From: Acidobacteriota bacterium
GTDB taxonomy: Bacteria; Acidobacteriota; Blastocatellia; Pyrinomonadales; Pyrinomonadaceae
Assembly (NCBI GenBank): GCA_025463135.1
Contig: JAOAPY010000005.1
Span: forward strand, 62,001-126,000
Direction of reading: 5' to 3'
Length of the DNA stretch: 64,000 nucleotides
A program made the translations under genes and the position numbers. Of the stretch, positions 44,622-53,200 are shown in pieces (position 1 is the first letter of the stretch; every line of letters starts with the position of its first letter). The notes beneath the pieces were generated by a model. That model ran no database searches, was not told where the DNA came from, and was given only the letters and a program-made list of their open reading frames with translations.

Positions 44622-45407
44622 ATGTCTCAATCTTACGAAACACTTCTGCTTGAGCGCCGCGGCAGCGTCGCCATCATCACCATCAACCGTCCGGAAAAAC
44701 GAAACGCCCTGAACATCAAAACGCGCGAGGAAGGCGCAGCCGCGATGGAAGAGTTGCGTCTCGACGATTCCGTTCGCGTGGTGGTGATCACCGGCGCCGG
44801 CGACAAGGCTTTTATTGCCGGCGCGGACATCGCCGAATTTGCGGGTCGCAGCGCGCATATGCAACGTGCGGTAATGGTCGAGCGCTCGCTCTTCAATGCC
44901 ATCGACACCTTTCCCAAACCCGTCATTGCCATGGTCAACGGATATTGCCTGGGCGGAGGCTGCGAAGTGGCCCTGGCTTGCGACATTCGTGTGGCGAGTG
45001 AGACGGCCTGTTTTGGCCAACCGGAGATCAATCTCGGCATCATGCCCGGCGGCGGGGGCACCCAGCGTCTGACCAGGCTGGTGGGTGAAGGCAAAGCAAT
45101 GGAGATGATTCTAACCGGCCAGATCATCGATGCGGAGACCGCGTTCGCCATCGGTCTGGTCAATCATGTGGTGCCACCAGATCAGCTGGAGGCAAGGACC
45201 CTGGAGTTGGCCCACAGCATTGCCGAAAAGGGACCAATTGCCGTGCGTCTGGCCAAGGAGGCGGTGAAGATCGCCTCACGTTCCAATCTTGACGAAGGTC
45301 TGCGCCGCGAAGTCGACCTCTTCGCGCTTTGCTTCGCTACCGAAGATAAGGACGAAGGCGTCAACGCTTTCCTCCAGAAGCGCAAGCCCGTGTTTAAGGG
45401 GAAGTGA
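44622..45407 (+). CDS. Enoyl-CoA hydratase/isomerase family protein
   Basis: 261 residues of the crotonase fold. GGGAG lies before the ATG. The oxyanion-hole segments are FIAGADIAEFAG and NGYCLGGGCEVALACDIRVAS, with the catalytic glutamate region QPEINLGIMPGGGGTQRLTRLVG. LVNHVVPPDQL and QKRKPVFKGK complete the protein. It hydrates 2-enoyl-CoA, the step before the dehydrogenase encoded upstream. The two belong to the same pathway and strand but are separated by the PilZ gene and a repeat-rich gap. Confidence 0.93.
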   Translation: MSQSYETLLLERRGSVAIITINRPEKRNALNIKTREEGAAAMEELRLDDSVRVVVITGAGDKAFIAGADIAEFAGRSAHMQRAVMVERSLFNAIDTFPKPVIAMVNGYCLGGGCEVALACDIRVASETACFGQPEINLGIMPGGGGTQRLTRLVGEGKAMEMILTGQIIDAETAFAIGLVNHVVPPDQLEARTLELAHSIAEKGPIAVRLAKEAVKIASRSNLDEGLRREVDLFALCFATEDKDEGVNAFLQKRKPVFKGK

Positions 45408-45412
45408 GCGGA

Positions 45413-45439
45413 GCGAAGGGCGAAGGGCGAAGGGCGAAG
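45413..45439. repeat. Heptamer tandem repeat GCGAAGG
   Basis: Nearly four copies of a 7-base unit right after the enoyl-CoA hydratase stop codon, at the border with the accessory region. Confidence 0.75.
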
Positions 45440-45461
45440 CGACGCCCGTTTCTGCGCTACG

Positions 45462-45656
45462 CTACTCTTCACCGTCTTCACTTTGACGACTTCCTAAATG
45501 GGCCGAGTAGGAGGCGGAGTCGTTATCATCTTGTTTTGTTTTCCAGATCGAGTAAGTGAAGGTTCGGTTTCCATCGTTTGCTTTGATTGATAATTTCTTT
45601 CCTTTGTCCACTGCTTCTTCAATTGTGATAGTGGCGTTCAATATTTGTTGGTCCAT
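45462..45656 (-). CDS. Hypothetical small protein
   Basis: 64 residues starting MDQQILNATITIEEAVDKGKK. It is a charged, probably beta-rich domain with a polar, low-complexity tail (NDSASYSAHLGSRQSEDGEE). No family is recognised and the Shine-Dalgarno is weak. It and the next two genes are on the same strand at about 50-base spacing, which suggests a small operon of accessory genes. Confidence 0.45.
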   Translation of the reverse strand: MDQQILNATITIEEAVDKGKKLSIKANDGNRTFTYSIWKTKQDDNDSASYSAHLGSRQSEDGEE

Positions 45657-45710
45657 ATGGTTTAAGTTATTGCCACTCTCTCTAGGCGGCTCAGTTGTTC
45701 GAGTAATGAT

Positions 45711-45902
45711 TTAAGGATGTAATTCACATTCATGTGTCCGTCTTGGTTTGTCAAAGAATTCCACCTTAACAACGTTATAGAGAAAGTCATGTGGTCCAAC
45801 CATGACTAACACCTCTTGGCCCAGCTCCATGTCTTCGGGATACGGTAGGCGAGCAGACTTGGGCGAGAACGTGATGTAACGTTCGTTGATTTGTTTTTCC
45901 AT
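45711..45902 (-). CDS. Hypothetical small protein
   Basis: 63 residues, MEKQINERYITFSPKSARLPYP with a beta-rich centre (GQEVLVMVGPHDFLYNVVKVEFFD). No family recognised. Upstream on its strand lies a GCCGC-TTTAA-GCGGC hairpin followed by CTAACCTAACCTCAC directly before the ATG, an arrangement shared with two other nearby frames. Confidence 0.5.
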   Translation of the reverse strand: MEKQINERYITFSPKSARLPYPEDMELGQEVLVMVGPHDFLYNVVKVEFFDKPRRTHECELHP

Positions 45903-45918
45903 GTGAGGTTAGGTTAGC

Positions 45919-45933
45919 GCCGCTTTAAGCGGC
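45919..45933. repeat. Hairpin of family L before a small gene
   Basis: GCCGC-TTTAA-GCGGC. On the minus strand it is followed by CTAACCTAACC and then the ATG of the 63-residue gene. Confidence 0.6.
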
Positions 45934-45956
45934 TTGGATTAAAGGACGTAACAGTT

Positions 45957-46151
45957 TCAATTTTTGGAGTTATCGTAATCTTGAATTTCATCACTGATGA
46001 AGTCAATAAACTTCTGGTCAACCTTACCAAACTCCAGGACCTTGCCGGTGAACCCATCACCTTCAACGGGCTTTCCTTCTGCGTTTTCGCTTTGCAAGTC
46101 CGATTTCGTTTTCAAACGTGAGAGCAGCGTAGTCATCGTCGCCCGAGACAA
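45957..46151 (-). CDS. Hypothetical small protein, possibly frameshifted
   Basis: The frame gives 64 residues, of which the last 45 (SENAEGKPVEGDGFTGKVLEF... SDEIQDYDNSKN) look protein-like. A better start, ATG at 46164, opens another frame (MKILFVSGDDDYAALTFENEI) that stops after 32 codons. The two halves may be one gene broken by a frameshift. A family L hairpin lies before the ATG at 46164. No family is recognised. Confidence 0.4.
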   Translation of the reverse strand: MSRATMTTLLSRLKTKSDLQSENAEGKPVEGDGFTGKVLEFGKVDQKFIDFISDEIQDYDNSKN

Positions 46152-46173
46152 ATAGTATTTTCATGTGAGTAGG

Positions 46174-46192
46174 CGCCGTCCTAAAGACGGCG
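46174..46192. repeat. Hairpin of family L before a small gene
   Basis: CGCCGTC-CTAAA-GACGGCG, next to CTAACCTAA on the minus strand. A third copy is at 47680-47696. Confidence 0.6.
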
Positions 46193-46262
46193 TAACTTAG
46201 GTTAGTTTTCGACCTTTACTTAAGTCTACAAGCTAACAGAATGGGTCAAGGAGGTTATCCAC

Positions 46263-46460
46263 ATGGCAAAATTAGGAAATCAACGATTCTGGATAGAGGC
46301 AATGCCCGACAATCCAGAGGAGCACAAGCTGTCCAATAGAGAAGGGCTGTTTCGGATTGTGATGCAGAAAAAGGTAGGGACCAGATGGGTTACACATCAA
46401 GTCATTGAAAACGATTTAACTTTGGACGACGCTAAGAAAAAAATGCCGCGTCCAAGTTGA
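46263..46460 (+). CDS. Hypothetical small basic protein
   Basis: 65 residues starting MAKLGNQRFWIEAMPDNPEEHKL. A strong AAGGAGG precedes the ATG, so translation is likely. Beta-strand segments (LFRIVMQKKVGTRWVTHQVIEN) and a lysine-rich tail are visible. No family is recognised. Its stop lies 33 bases before the AlbA_2 gene start, so the two are probably cotranscribed. Confidence 0.65.
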   Translation: MAKLGNQRFWIEAMPDNPEEHKLSNREGLFRIVMQKKVGTRWVTHQVIENDLTLDDAKKKMPRPS

Positions 46461-46492
46461 TTACCGTGACTTATTCCTATGGGAGTTCAAGA

Positions 46493-47408
46493 ATGACTTG
46501 GGATGATACCGAACTACAGCGCCACGTCAATGAAGGCATAGAGGAAAGCTCAGGACTGGAGTACAAAGGTGCTGGCGCTCTTAATCCACAAAACCCCGAC
46601 GCCATTGAGATAACAAAAGATATTTCGGCGATGGCAAATTCCGCCGGCGGTGTCGTCATCTATGGCATCAAGGAATTTCCAAAACCGAAAAAGCACGTGC
46701 CGGAGAAAATAGACCCAATTGACCGCGTGGCGTTTAATAAGGAACGGTTGGAACATATTATTAACACGATTCATCCGCGTTTGCATGAATTTACAATTAC
46801 TCCAGTACCTTTATCGTCAGGTCCGAACGATGTTTGTTATGTAATAGAAGTTCCACAAGGTCGAACCGCACACCAAGCGCGAGACCATAAGTATTACAGG
46901 CGATATAACTTTGAGTCAGTTCCAATGGAAGACTACGAGATTCGATTGGTAATGAATCGCCTAACTGTCCCCGACGCGTCAATCGAATTTAAGACTAAAC
47001 TGCATATAGGAGTTGGCGCGACCAAACACTATTTACTATCTCCGGTCATTAAGAATCTGGGGAGCCAGGCCATCAGAGATTTCAAATTGATTTTTACTTT
47101 TCCCAATGAAGTTCTTCACGGCGGCGGCGCTGAAATGGTGAATCGGCTAGCGAATATTAGCTCAATAACCGACAAGGACCGAAATCAAATAGTTAGTTTT
47201 CAGTCATCGGTTTTGTTGTTTCCTGAAGACGAACGATATTGGAAACGAAATGGGTTGGAAATACATCATTCATGAAGACACGATTCATAGCATCCAAGTA
47301 AGGCATACTCGTGAAGATAGGTTTCTAATAAAGTGGAAATTATACGCAGACGCCATGCCAGCTAAAGAAGGCACTTGGCCTATTTACGACCTTCATCCAC
47401 ATTTTTAG
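46493..47408 (+). pseudogene. AlbA_2 (Schlafen-type) domain protein with a frameshift near the C-terminus
   Basis: GGGAG precedes the ATG at 46493. Residues 20-175 form an AlbA_2 (PF04326) domain with EESSGLEYKGAGAL, ISAMANSAGGVVIYGIKE, the conserved IHPRLHEFTITPV and RDHKYYRRYNFESVPMEDYEIR. A C-terminal beta-domain follows. The frame stops at 47275. One base shifted, it continues with plausible protein (EMGWKYIIHEDTIHSIQ through KWKLYADAMPAKE) to a stop at 47408, so a single-base deletion near 47238 is likely. AlbA_2 proteins include nucleic-acid-binding ATPase-like regulators and phage-defence proteins. The truncated protein keeps the whole AlbA_2 domain. Confidence 0.7.
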
Positions 47409-48128
47409 CTTGTGGATAACTCGGTTGCCTGAATTCCTGTAAGTGCTAAACTGACCCAAAGCCCTAATCTGCGGCCGCACCTTTTCATACACCGAACCAA
47501 TAAACAAAAAGACCTTGCACCAAATTAGTCGCGTTGTACCCGCCAGGTCTCGCGGCTTTTTTGTTAGCGCATGGTGGTAGATATTGGGACTTGTTGCCCG
47601 ACCTACTTGCAGGCATTTCAAAAGGATGCTTATCAACAAGCAGTAGAGGAACGCGCCACCAGCCGCCAGCAAGAAAAACCCGCGCCTAAAGCGCGGCTAA
47701 CCTAATGCACATCCAACATCTAATAGAAGAAATAGAAGAAGATTTAAGTTACGACTCCCTCTCTCTAGAGAGGAGTCGCGGTAGTTTTTCATTGGTTCCC
47801 CCTGCTGGCTCCGGCAAGCGGAAGGGATTAGTGAGAAATGCTGAACGGACTGGTCAGGCGAACTCTAACAGCCACCGTTTCGATGCCGAGTTAAATGTTA
47901 GGGACTCATAGGTGAGCTTACCCGAAGCAAAGATAATCGTGTTCTGGACAGCCCATGAACTGCTTATAGCGTTATGCGAATTCTCTTTGCGCTATGAGAT
48001 TACCCAACGAGCCAACTGGACTCTGCGGAGAGTTAGAGATAATCAGTACCGCCGAACGGAAACATACTGATGAGGAAGCACTGCTCACCCCAGGTTTTTA
48101 GGGGTTATCAGGGAAGCCCAATAAGTAA
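47409..48128. other. Gene-poor accessory stretch
   Basis: AT-rich by comparison with neighbours. A frame at 47705-47911 (MHIQHLIEEIEEDL...) follows a family L hairpin and CTAACCTA but has no family and a weak second half, so I did not call it. Other frames are short. Confidence 0.4.
47680..47696. repeat. Hairpin of family L
   Basis: CCGCGC-CTAAA-GCGCGG followed by CTAACCTA and an ATG on the plus strand, the same layout as at 45.9 and 46.2 kb. Confidence 0.6.
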
Positions 48129-48485
48129 TTAGTCGTAATAGCATCTTTTGCAATATTGGTTATCGTCCCGGCCAATACACTCCATGCAGCCATGGCAACT
48201 CTGACACAGTTGCGCATCCTCTCCATGAATTTTGCAGTTAGGAGATGGTTCGTAAGTGCTCGCGTAGGATGAGGCCAATTGAGCTGCTTGTGGTTCAGTG
48301 ATTATTTCGTCCGGTTCGTATTTAGCAATTGCTTTGAGGACTACTAGAGCACCAATGCCAACTACGGCAAGAAATCCTAAGCTAATCATTATTGCTATGC
48401 CGTCATCGTCTGCCAAGTATGGTTTCCTTTCTACAATCGAAAAGGCCAGCTTTGGAGCCGGCCCCTCAAGGTTGAGCGGAAGCAT
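48129..48485 (-). CDS. Single-pass membrane protein with a cysteine-rich C-terminus
   Basis: 118 residues, or about 86 if it starts at the ATG for MISLGFLAVV. One transmembrane segment (GIAIMISLGFLAVVGIGALVVL) precedes a linker and a cysteine-rich end with CKIHG, LCQSCHGCMECIG and YCKRCYYD, which may bind zinc or another metal. No family is recognised. It lies in the accessory stretch with weak ribosome binding sites. Confidence 0.45.
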   Translation of the reverse strand: MLPLNLEGPAPKLAFSIVERKPYLADDDGIAIMISLGFLAVVGIGALVVLKAIAKYEPDEIITEPQAAQLASSYASTYEPSPNCKIHGEDAQLCQSCHGCMECIGRDDNQYCKRCYYD

Positions 48486-48659
48486 TCAGCTTCCAAAAAC
48501 TCAGCGTCCTTACCCCGCCAAGCGTCACCCCTAATGGCTCGAATTTTGCCGATGAGATTCTGCCTGTCAAGTAAGCGAAAACCGGCTCGCACTAGCTGTG
48601 CAGCCGGTTCGCATATGCGTTTCAATGTAAACTTAGAGTAACCTGTCGTAACCGAGACG

Positions 48660-48890
48660 CTATCCGCGTCTTCCGTGCCTCTTATGCCTTTTCTCTGGCT
48701 TCTGAGGTGGAACTTGGATGCATTCGCAAGAACAGTGGCACTCTGCTTTTGGGTTGATTACCGAGTTGATTACGTGCTCGCAAGCCCACAGAAAGAGAAA
48801 CAGCAGAACTACCAAGAGCGCTTCAATCGCAATCTTCGCCCTATCAGTGACTACCTTTTTTAGCCACGGACTGAATTTGGGTTCAGACAA
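48660..48890 (-). CDS. Small membrane protein with CxCxC motif
   Basis: About 76 residues from a TTG with AGG 7 bases upstream. A long transmembrane helix (KIAIEALLVVLLFLFLWACEHVI) is followed by AECHCSCECIQ and a basic tail (RHKRHGRRG). No family is known. Real expression is uncertain. Confidence 0.35.
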   Translation of the reverse strand: MSEPKFSPWLKKVVTDRAKIAIEALLVVLLFLFLWACEHVINSVINPKAECHCSCECIQVPPQKPEKRHKRHGRRG

Positions 48891-49270
48891 AGCCAAACCT
48901 CACGGAGCAAAAAAGTGAATTCGTCATAATAACCTCCAACCAAAAGATGGGAGGCAAAGACCGGCCTTTTTCTCCGCTTCAAAGAACTACTGGCGAGTAT
49001 CTTTTATCAAGACAAATTGATTGTCAAGATTTTTCCGAGCTGTGGATAACTCGTTTGACCGCAATTTTCATCGGAGTATCATTTAAGGTAGCTGGCGTGG
49101 AGGAAGCTGATTTTAGGCGGAAGACCTCAACTCGCGGAGAGGTACGACCAAACATCATTAGAAAACAGACGCTAAGTACCAACACGCATAACTACAGTTT
49201 GCTCCTACCTGTTTGGTTATTTACCTGAAAAGGGTCGTATGGAAGCTAGGCGTCAGGCCGCTAAACGGTC
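48891..49270. other. Intergenic region, no convincing gene
   Basis: Between the small membrane gene and the broken integrase. Frames on both strands are short and unremarkable. Confidence 0.4.
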
Positions 49271-50107
49271 TTAACCTACAACCGGCTCAACAGTGAAGTC
49301 TTTAAATGTTTCCTGCAAAGCTTCTATCTGGATCTCTACATACCCTCTCGTTGTTCTAAGGTCTGAGTGGCCCCATTGCCTGTTGCAGGTAAAAGACATT
49401 CCCACCCCGGCGAACATAGTTCTTAGCAAACGCCCGCCGCAAAGAGTGAAACGACCCGTCGCATTTAGTTATCCCCAGCTTTTTGAGCAGCCGCAGATAG
49501 TCCCGCCTCGCATTATCGTAAAGCATCTTCCCACCGTCCCGAGTGGGAAAGACGAATTCAAAACTATGCCGCCTCAGGAGCTTAAAAAGAACCCGTCGCA
49601 GCTCAATGGAAAATGGAACAATCTTTCTTTATAGCCCTTCCCTCCTACGGTCATCAGGAGGTTATCAAACTCCACGTCAGCCCGCTTAAGTCTCAGGGCT
49701 TCGTCGATCCTGATTCCAGTATCAATTAAGGTACAAAGTAACGCTTGAATTCTCGCTTCCTGAAGTGTCTTGCCTTTAAACGAAACAATTGCTTTTAGCT
49801 CTGCTTCACCAAAAGTCTTCACTACCCGTTTTGGCAGTTTCAGCCTTTTGACTTTTAGTCCTTTCACAATTTCATTCTCATTTAACCAGGTCAAGAACGA
49901 GTTGATTTCCCGGATGTAAGCATCAACACAATCGGCAGACTTACCAGATTCGCGCATCTCCGCTACCGTTTGGTTAAGTTGACTCTGAGTTAAAGGCTCT
50001 TGTACATTGAAGGCCTTAACGGAAGTGCGGTAAAACTCAATGGTGTGTTCGGAAACATTTTGCAAGTATCGCTTTTCTTTAAGAAACTCCTCAAATTTGG
50101 CATTCAT
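49271..50107 (-). pseudogene. Tyrosine recombinase (phage-type integrase), broken by two frameshifts
   Basis: The first 150 codons give an N-terminal SAM-like core-binding domain (FEEFLKEKRYLQNVSEHTIEFY) and the first catalytic arginine (DTGIRIDEALRL). The frame is lost in an AAAGAAAG run near GGKGYKER. Read in the next frame it resumes as KIVPFSIELRRVLFKLLRRH and contains the H-x-x-R box (FHSLRRAF). A second shift near QQAMG is needed to reach GHSDLRTTRGYVEIQ with the nucleophilic tyrosine. All catalytic parts are thus present but in three frames. It lies 45 bases from tRNA-Ala, a typical integration target. Confidence 0.85.
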
Positions 50108-50152
50108 ACGCTCAACTCCTAATCGGAATTAGCGTAAACTGCTGAGAACAAT

Positions 50153-50228
50153 GGGGCCGTAGCTCAGCTGGGAGAGCGCATGACTGGCAGTCATGAGGTC
50201 AGGGGTTCGATCCCCCTCGGCTCCACCA
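50153..50228 (+). tRNA. tRNA-Ala (GGC)
   Basis: 76 bases folding as a full cloverleaf. The acceptor stem has the G3-U70 pair that marks alanine tRNAs. The anticodon loop CTGGCAG gives anticodon GGC, the T-loop is GGTTCGATC, and the CCA end is encoded. The integrase pseudogene lies on its 5' side. I found no second copy of the tRNA 3' end in the window, so the limits of any integrated element are not defined. Confidence 0.97.
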
Positions 50229-50285
50229 ATTATTTTCAAGGATTTGCGCCTTCGTAAGTGTGGCAGTGAGGATCGCTAAGCCCGC

Positions 50286-53200
50286 CTATTTCCAGTTTCC
50301 AATCAACACAAAAGGCGCCCAGTAAAAAGGGTGAGCGTAGGGCTTCTCAGGATCAAACGGGAACTTCAACGCCCTACTCGATTCGGTTGTTATTAGTTCC
50401 GCTCGCTGTTGTCTGGTTGTTTTCAACGGTCGCAACTTCCCATCAAGCATACTTCGTTGCGCCGATTGCAACGCTCCAGCCTTGCTCATCTGCGGGTTTT
50501 CTTTACGCAGGCGGTAGAACTCACTCATCAGGAGCTCTGTGCTCTTGTCAGCCACACTCCACAAGCTAGCCATCACGGCGGCGGCGCCGAGCCTTTGCGC
50601 CAACTCAGAAAATCCATCAATTTCCCGGCCGTTGGCATCCGGCTCTGTCGCGGCCGTATTGCACGCTGACAGTGTAAGCAATTCTACCCCCTCAAAGAGG
50701 TGCTCGTGCGCCTTCATCTCGTCCAGGGTCAAAGCCGTACCGTCGCCCAATAGTAGAAATGAGCGCGAACTATCTCCCGGGCGGAAAGCGAAATGGCTGG
50801 CGATATGCACGAGCGGACGGTGTTGTTTCAATGCCTGAAAGAAAGCGTCTCTAGTAAAGCTGGCGCCGGTAAGAACCTGGCCTTCCAGCAGACCCTTATC
50901 ACGGCCGTTGGTATGAATGATGGAATTAAGTTCTTCGGCGACGCCAGGCAAAGCACCAAAACTGACCTTAGAGCCATCGCGCAAATTGACAGTCTGCGCC
51001 TGGCTATTGCCAAAGCCAGTCGCGGTCCAGGTTGGACTAACCGTTCGGCTCATGCGTTCCAAGTCGGCGCGAGTGAAAGCGACGTGCTCAAAGCGCTCGA
51101 CGAGATAATGCCGCCCATCCCAAAGTGCGGGTAGGGCCACGTACCGCAAGCTGCCATCTACCTGCCACACCAAAGTGCGCACACCAAGCTTTGTCAGGTC
51201 TGCATCGACCGGTTTGAAAATGATGTCATAAAGTTCTTTACCGAGCGGCCTGGGATCAACACGCGGATTACGTAGCAGTCTATAAAAAGCCAGGATTTTG
51301 GCATTCAAGTCGCCGGCTTTGACTGTCGTTTTGAAAGTCTTAACCGCCTCATCAGTTACCATGACAACAAACAGCGCGTCACTACGGATAATCGTATAAA
51401 GAATCGCAGTCTTCTGTTTCGTCGACGCGCTGAGCTCCCGCAGCACCAGGTGCATCTGCTTCAGTTCGGATGAGATTGGCACGCTGTCTTCTGCACCGGG
51501 CGGTTTCGCAAACTCTTTCTCTGCATCTTTGAGGAGGTTGAAAAATCTGTCATTAGCGCCTTTCTGATCGGTGATCAGGTGTTGCAGTTGCGTTGATTCC
51601 TGTTCGCTGATCACGCGATTGCCGAATAGCCGCTTCAGATCTTCGACCTGCGTATTGACTTCTCCGATTTTGCTAATCTTCGCCTCATATTCCCGGGCAA
51701 AATTCTCTTCACGTGGTGAGAGACTGAGTCTGCGGGCAACTGTTTCATCAGTCGGATTGAAGTCGAAGAACTGTTGATCTCTATAGAGATTCAACACTTC
51801 AATGGTATCGTCGGCCCTGCCCTCCATAATCATTAGTTCGATGAGTGATTTGTAATAAGCCTCCATGGTCCGCAGATAGGATTTCTCAATTTCGGTTTGG
51901 AGGCCACGTACTGAAGAGCGCAACTCCTGGAACTTATTAATCGCTTGTTTTCCGTAACAGGTCGCCAGTCTACGATTCCCAAGAAATTCCCAGGCCACCA
52001 TTTCATTGTTTAGAATTTCGGCTTCTCTCTCTTTGTTGCCGACCTCCCTGAGGAGCGGCAGCGATTGGTTGAAATAGTCGACACCTTTTTGATACTCACC
52101 GGCATAAAAATAAACATATCCAATGTTGCTCAGCACCTTGCCCTCAGCGACCCGATTTCCGATATCCCGCGCCAGTTGCAGGGACTTCAGCAGGTTCTCA
52201 ACTGATCCGTTCTTAGGATCTCCATCGTTCGTTACCGACTGGATATTTGCCAGTGTCGCGGCTTCACCAAGTTTGTTATTCGTTTCTTTCGCGATCGTCA
52301 ACGAGCGGTTCAGGTACTCCAACCCCTTCCTGGCATCTCCCATTTCCGCATAGACTTTTCCAAGATTATTCAGAGCCAGGGTTTGCCCATACTTGTTATC
52401 GAGAGATTCGAATAGCAACAAGGCCTGAGAGTAGCTTTTAGCGGCCTCCAGCTTTTCGCCCAGGTCATCGTAAACGGTACCAATATTGTTTTGAGTCATC
52501 CCCTCAGAGATCTTATTTCCTTCTGATCTAAAGAGTGAGAGCGAGCGATCATAGTAATCCAGGGCTTTCCGTTTTTCCCCCGCACTGGAATAAAGCAGCC
52601 CGATATTGTTAAGCGTTGTCCCCTGGCCCTCGATATCACCAGCTCCCTCAAAGAGCTTCAACGCTCCGTTGAGATGGATGAGCGCCTTCTGATGGTCTCC
52701 GAGATCTGCGTAAACCGATCCCATATGCGCACTGGTGTACGCGGACCAATACTGGTCACCAATCTTTTCCCATAATTCCTGCGCCTGCGCTAGGAACCGG
52801 AGCGACTCCGCCAATCCTTCCGCGGTTGCTTTGCTGGAACTGACTAAGCCATCCTGCAACAAACTCGCCGCTTGAATTCGCTCTCTGTCTGTGGCGTTCG
52901 CGCGCTCTTTGACTTGTGAAGTCAGCTGATAGGTGCCGGTTGATTTAAAGTCCGGCACGCGAACCAGTACTAAATAGTTGGCATCCTCTTCTACAACAAG
53001 GCTGAATGTTTCACGCTCATAACTAAGACCCATATCTATGGCGTGCATTTGTTCTGGCTTGGTACCTACAACCAAAAGAACATTTATCCCGTTCGATTTC
53101 ACGTCGAGCTGTAGAACCTGTCCCTGCTTGAGCGACACAAAATAAAAGTTACCGGCGCCACCTTCCAGTTGCCGCTCGACTGTCTCGCCGACAGGCAAGG

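Noticed and set aside
47705-47911. 68-codon frame beginning MHIQHLIEEIEEDL
   Set aside because: The first 15 residues look plausible but the rest is low in protein character, and no family or clear ribosome binding site supports it.
49293-49634. Plus-strand open frame of 113 codons beside tRNA-Ala
   Set aside because: It is antisense to the C-terminal half of the integrase pseudogene, whose catalytic motifs are readable on the minus strand.
45408-50228. A complete integrative element with defined ends
   Set aside because: No copy of the tRNA-Ala 3' end was seen elsewhere in the window, so attachment sites cannot be drawn.
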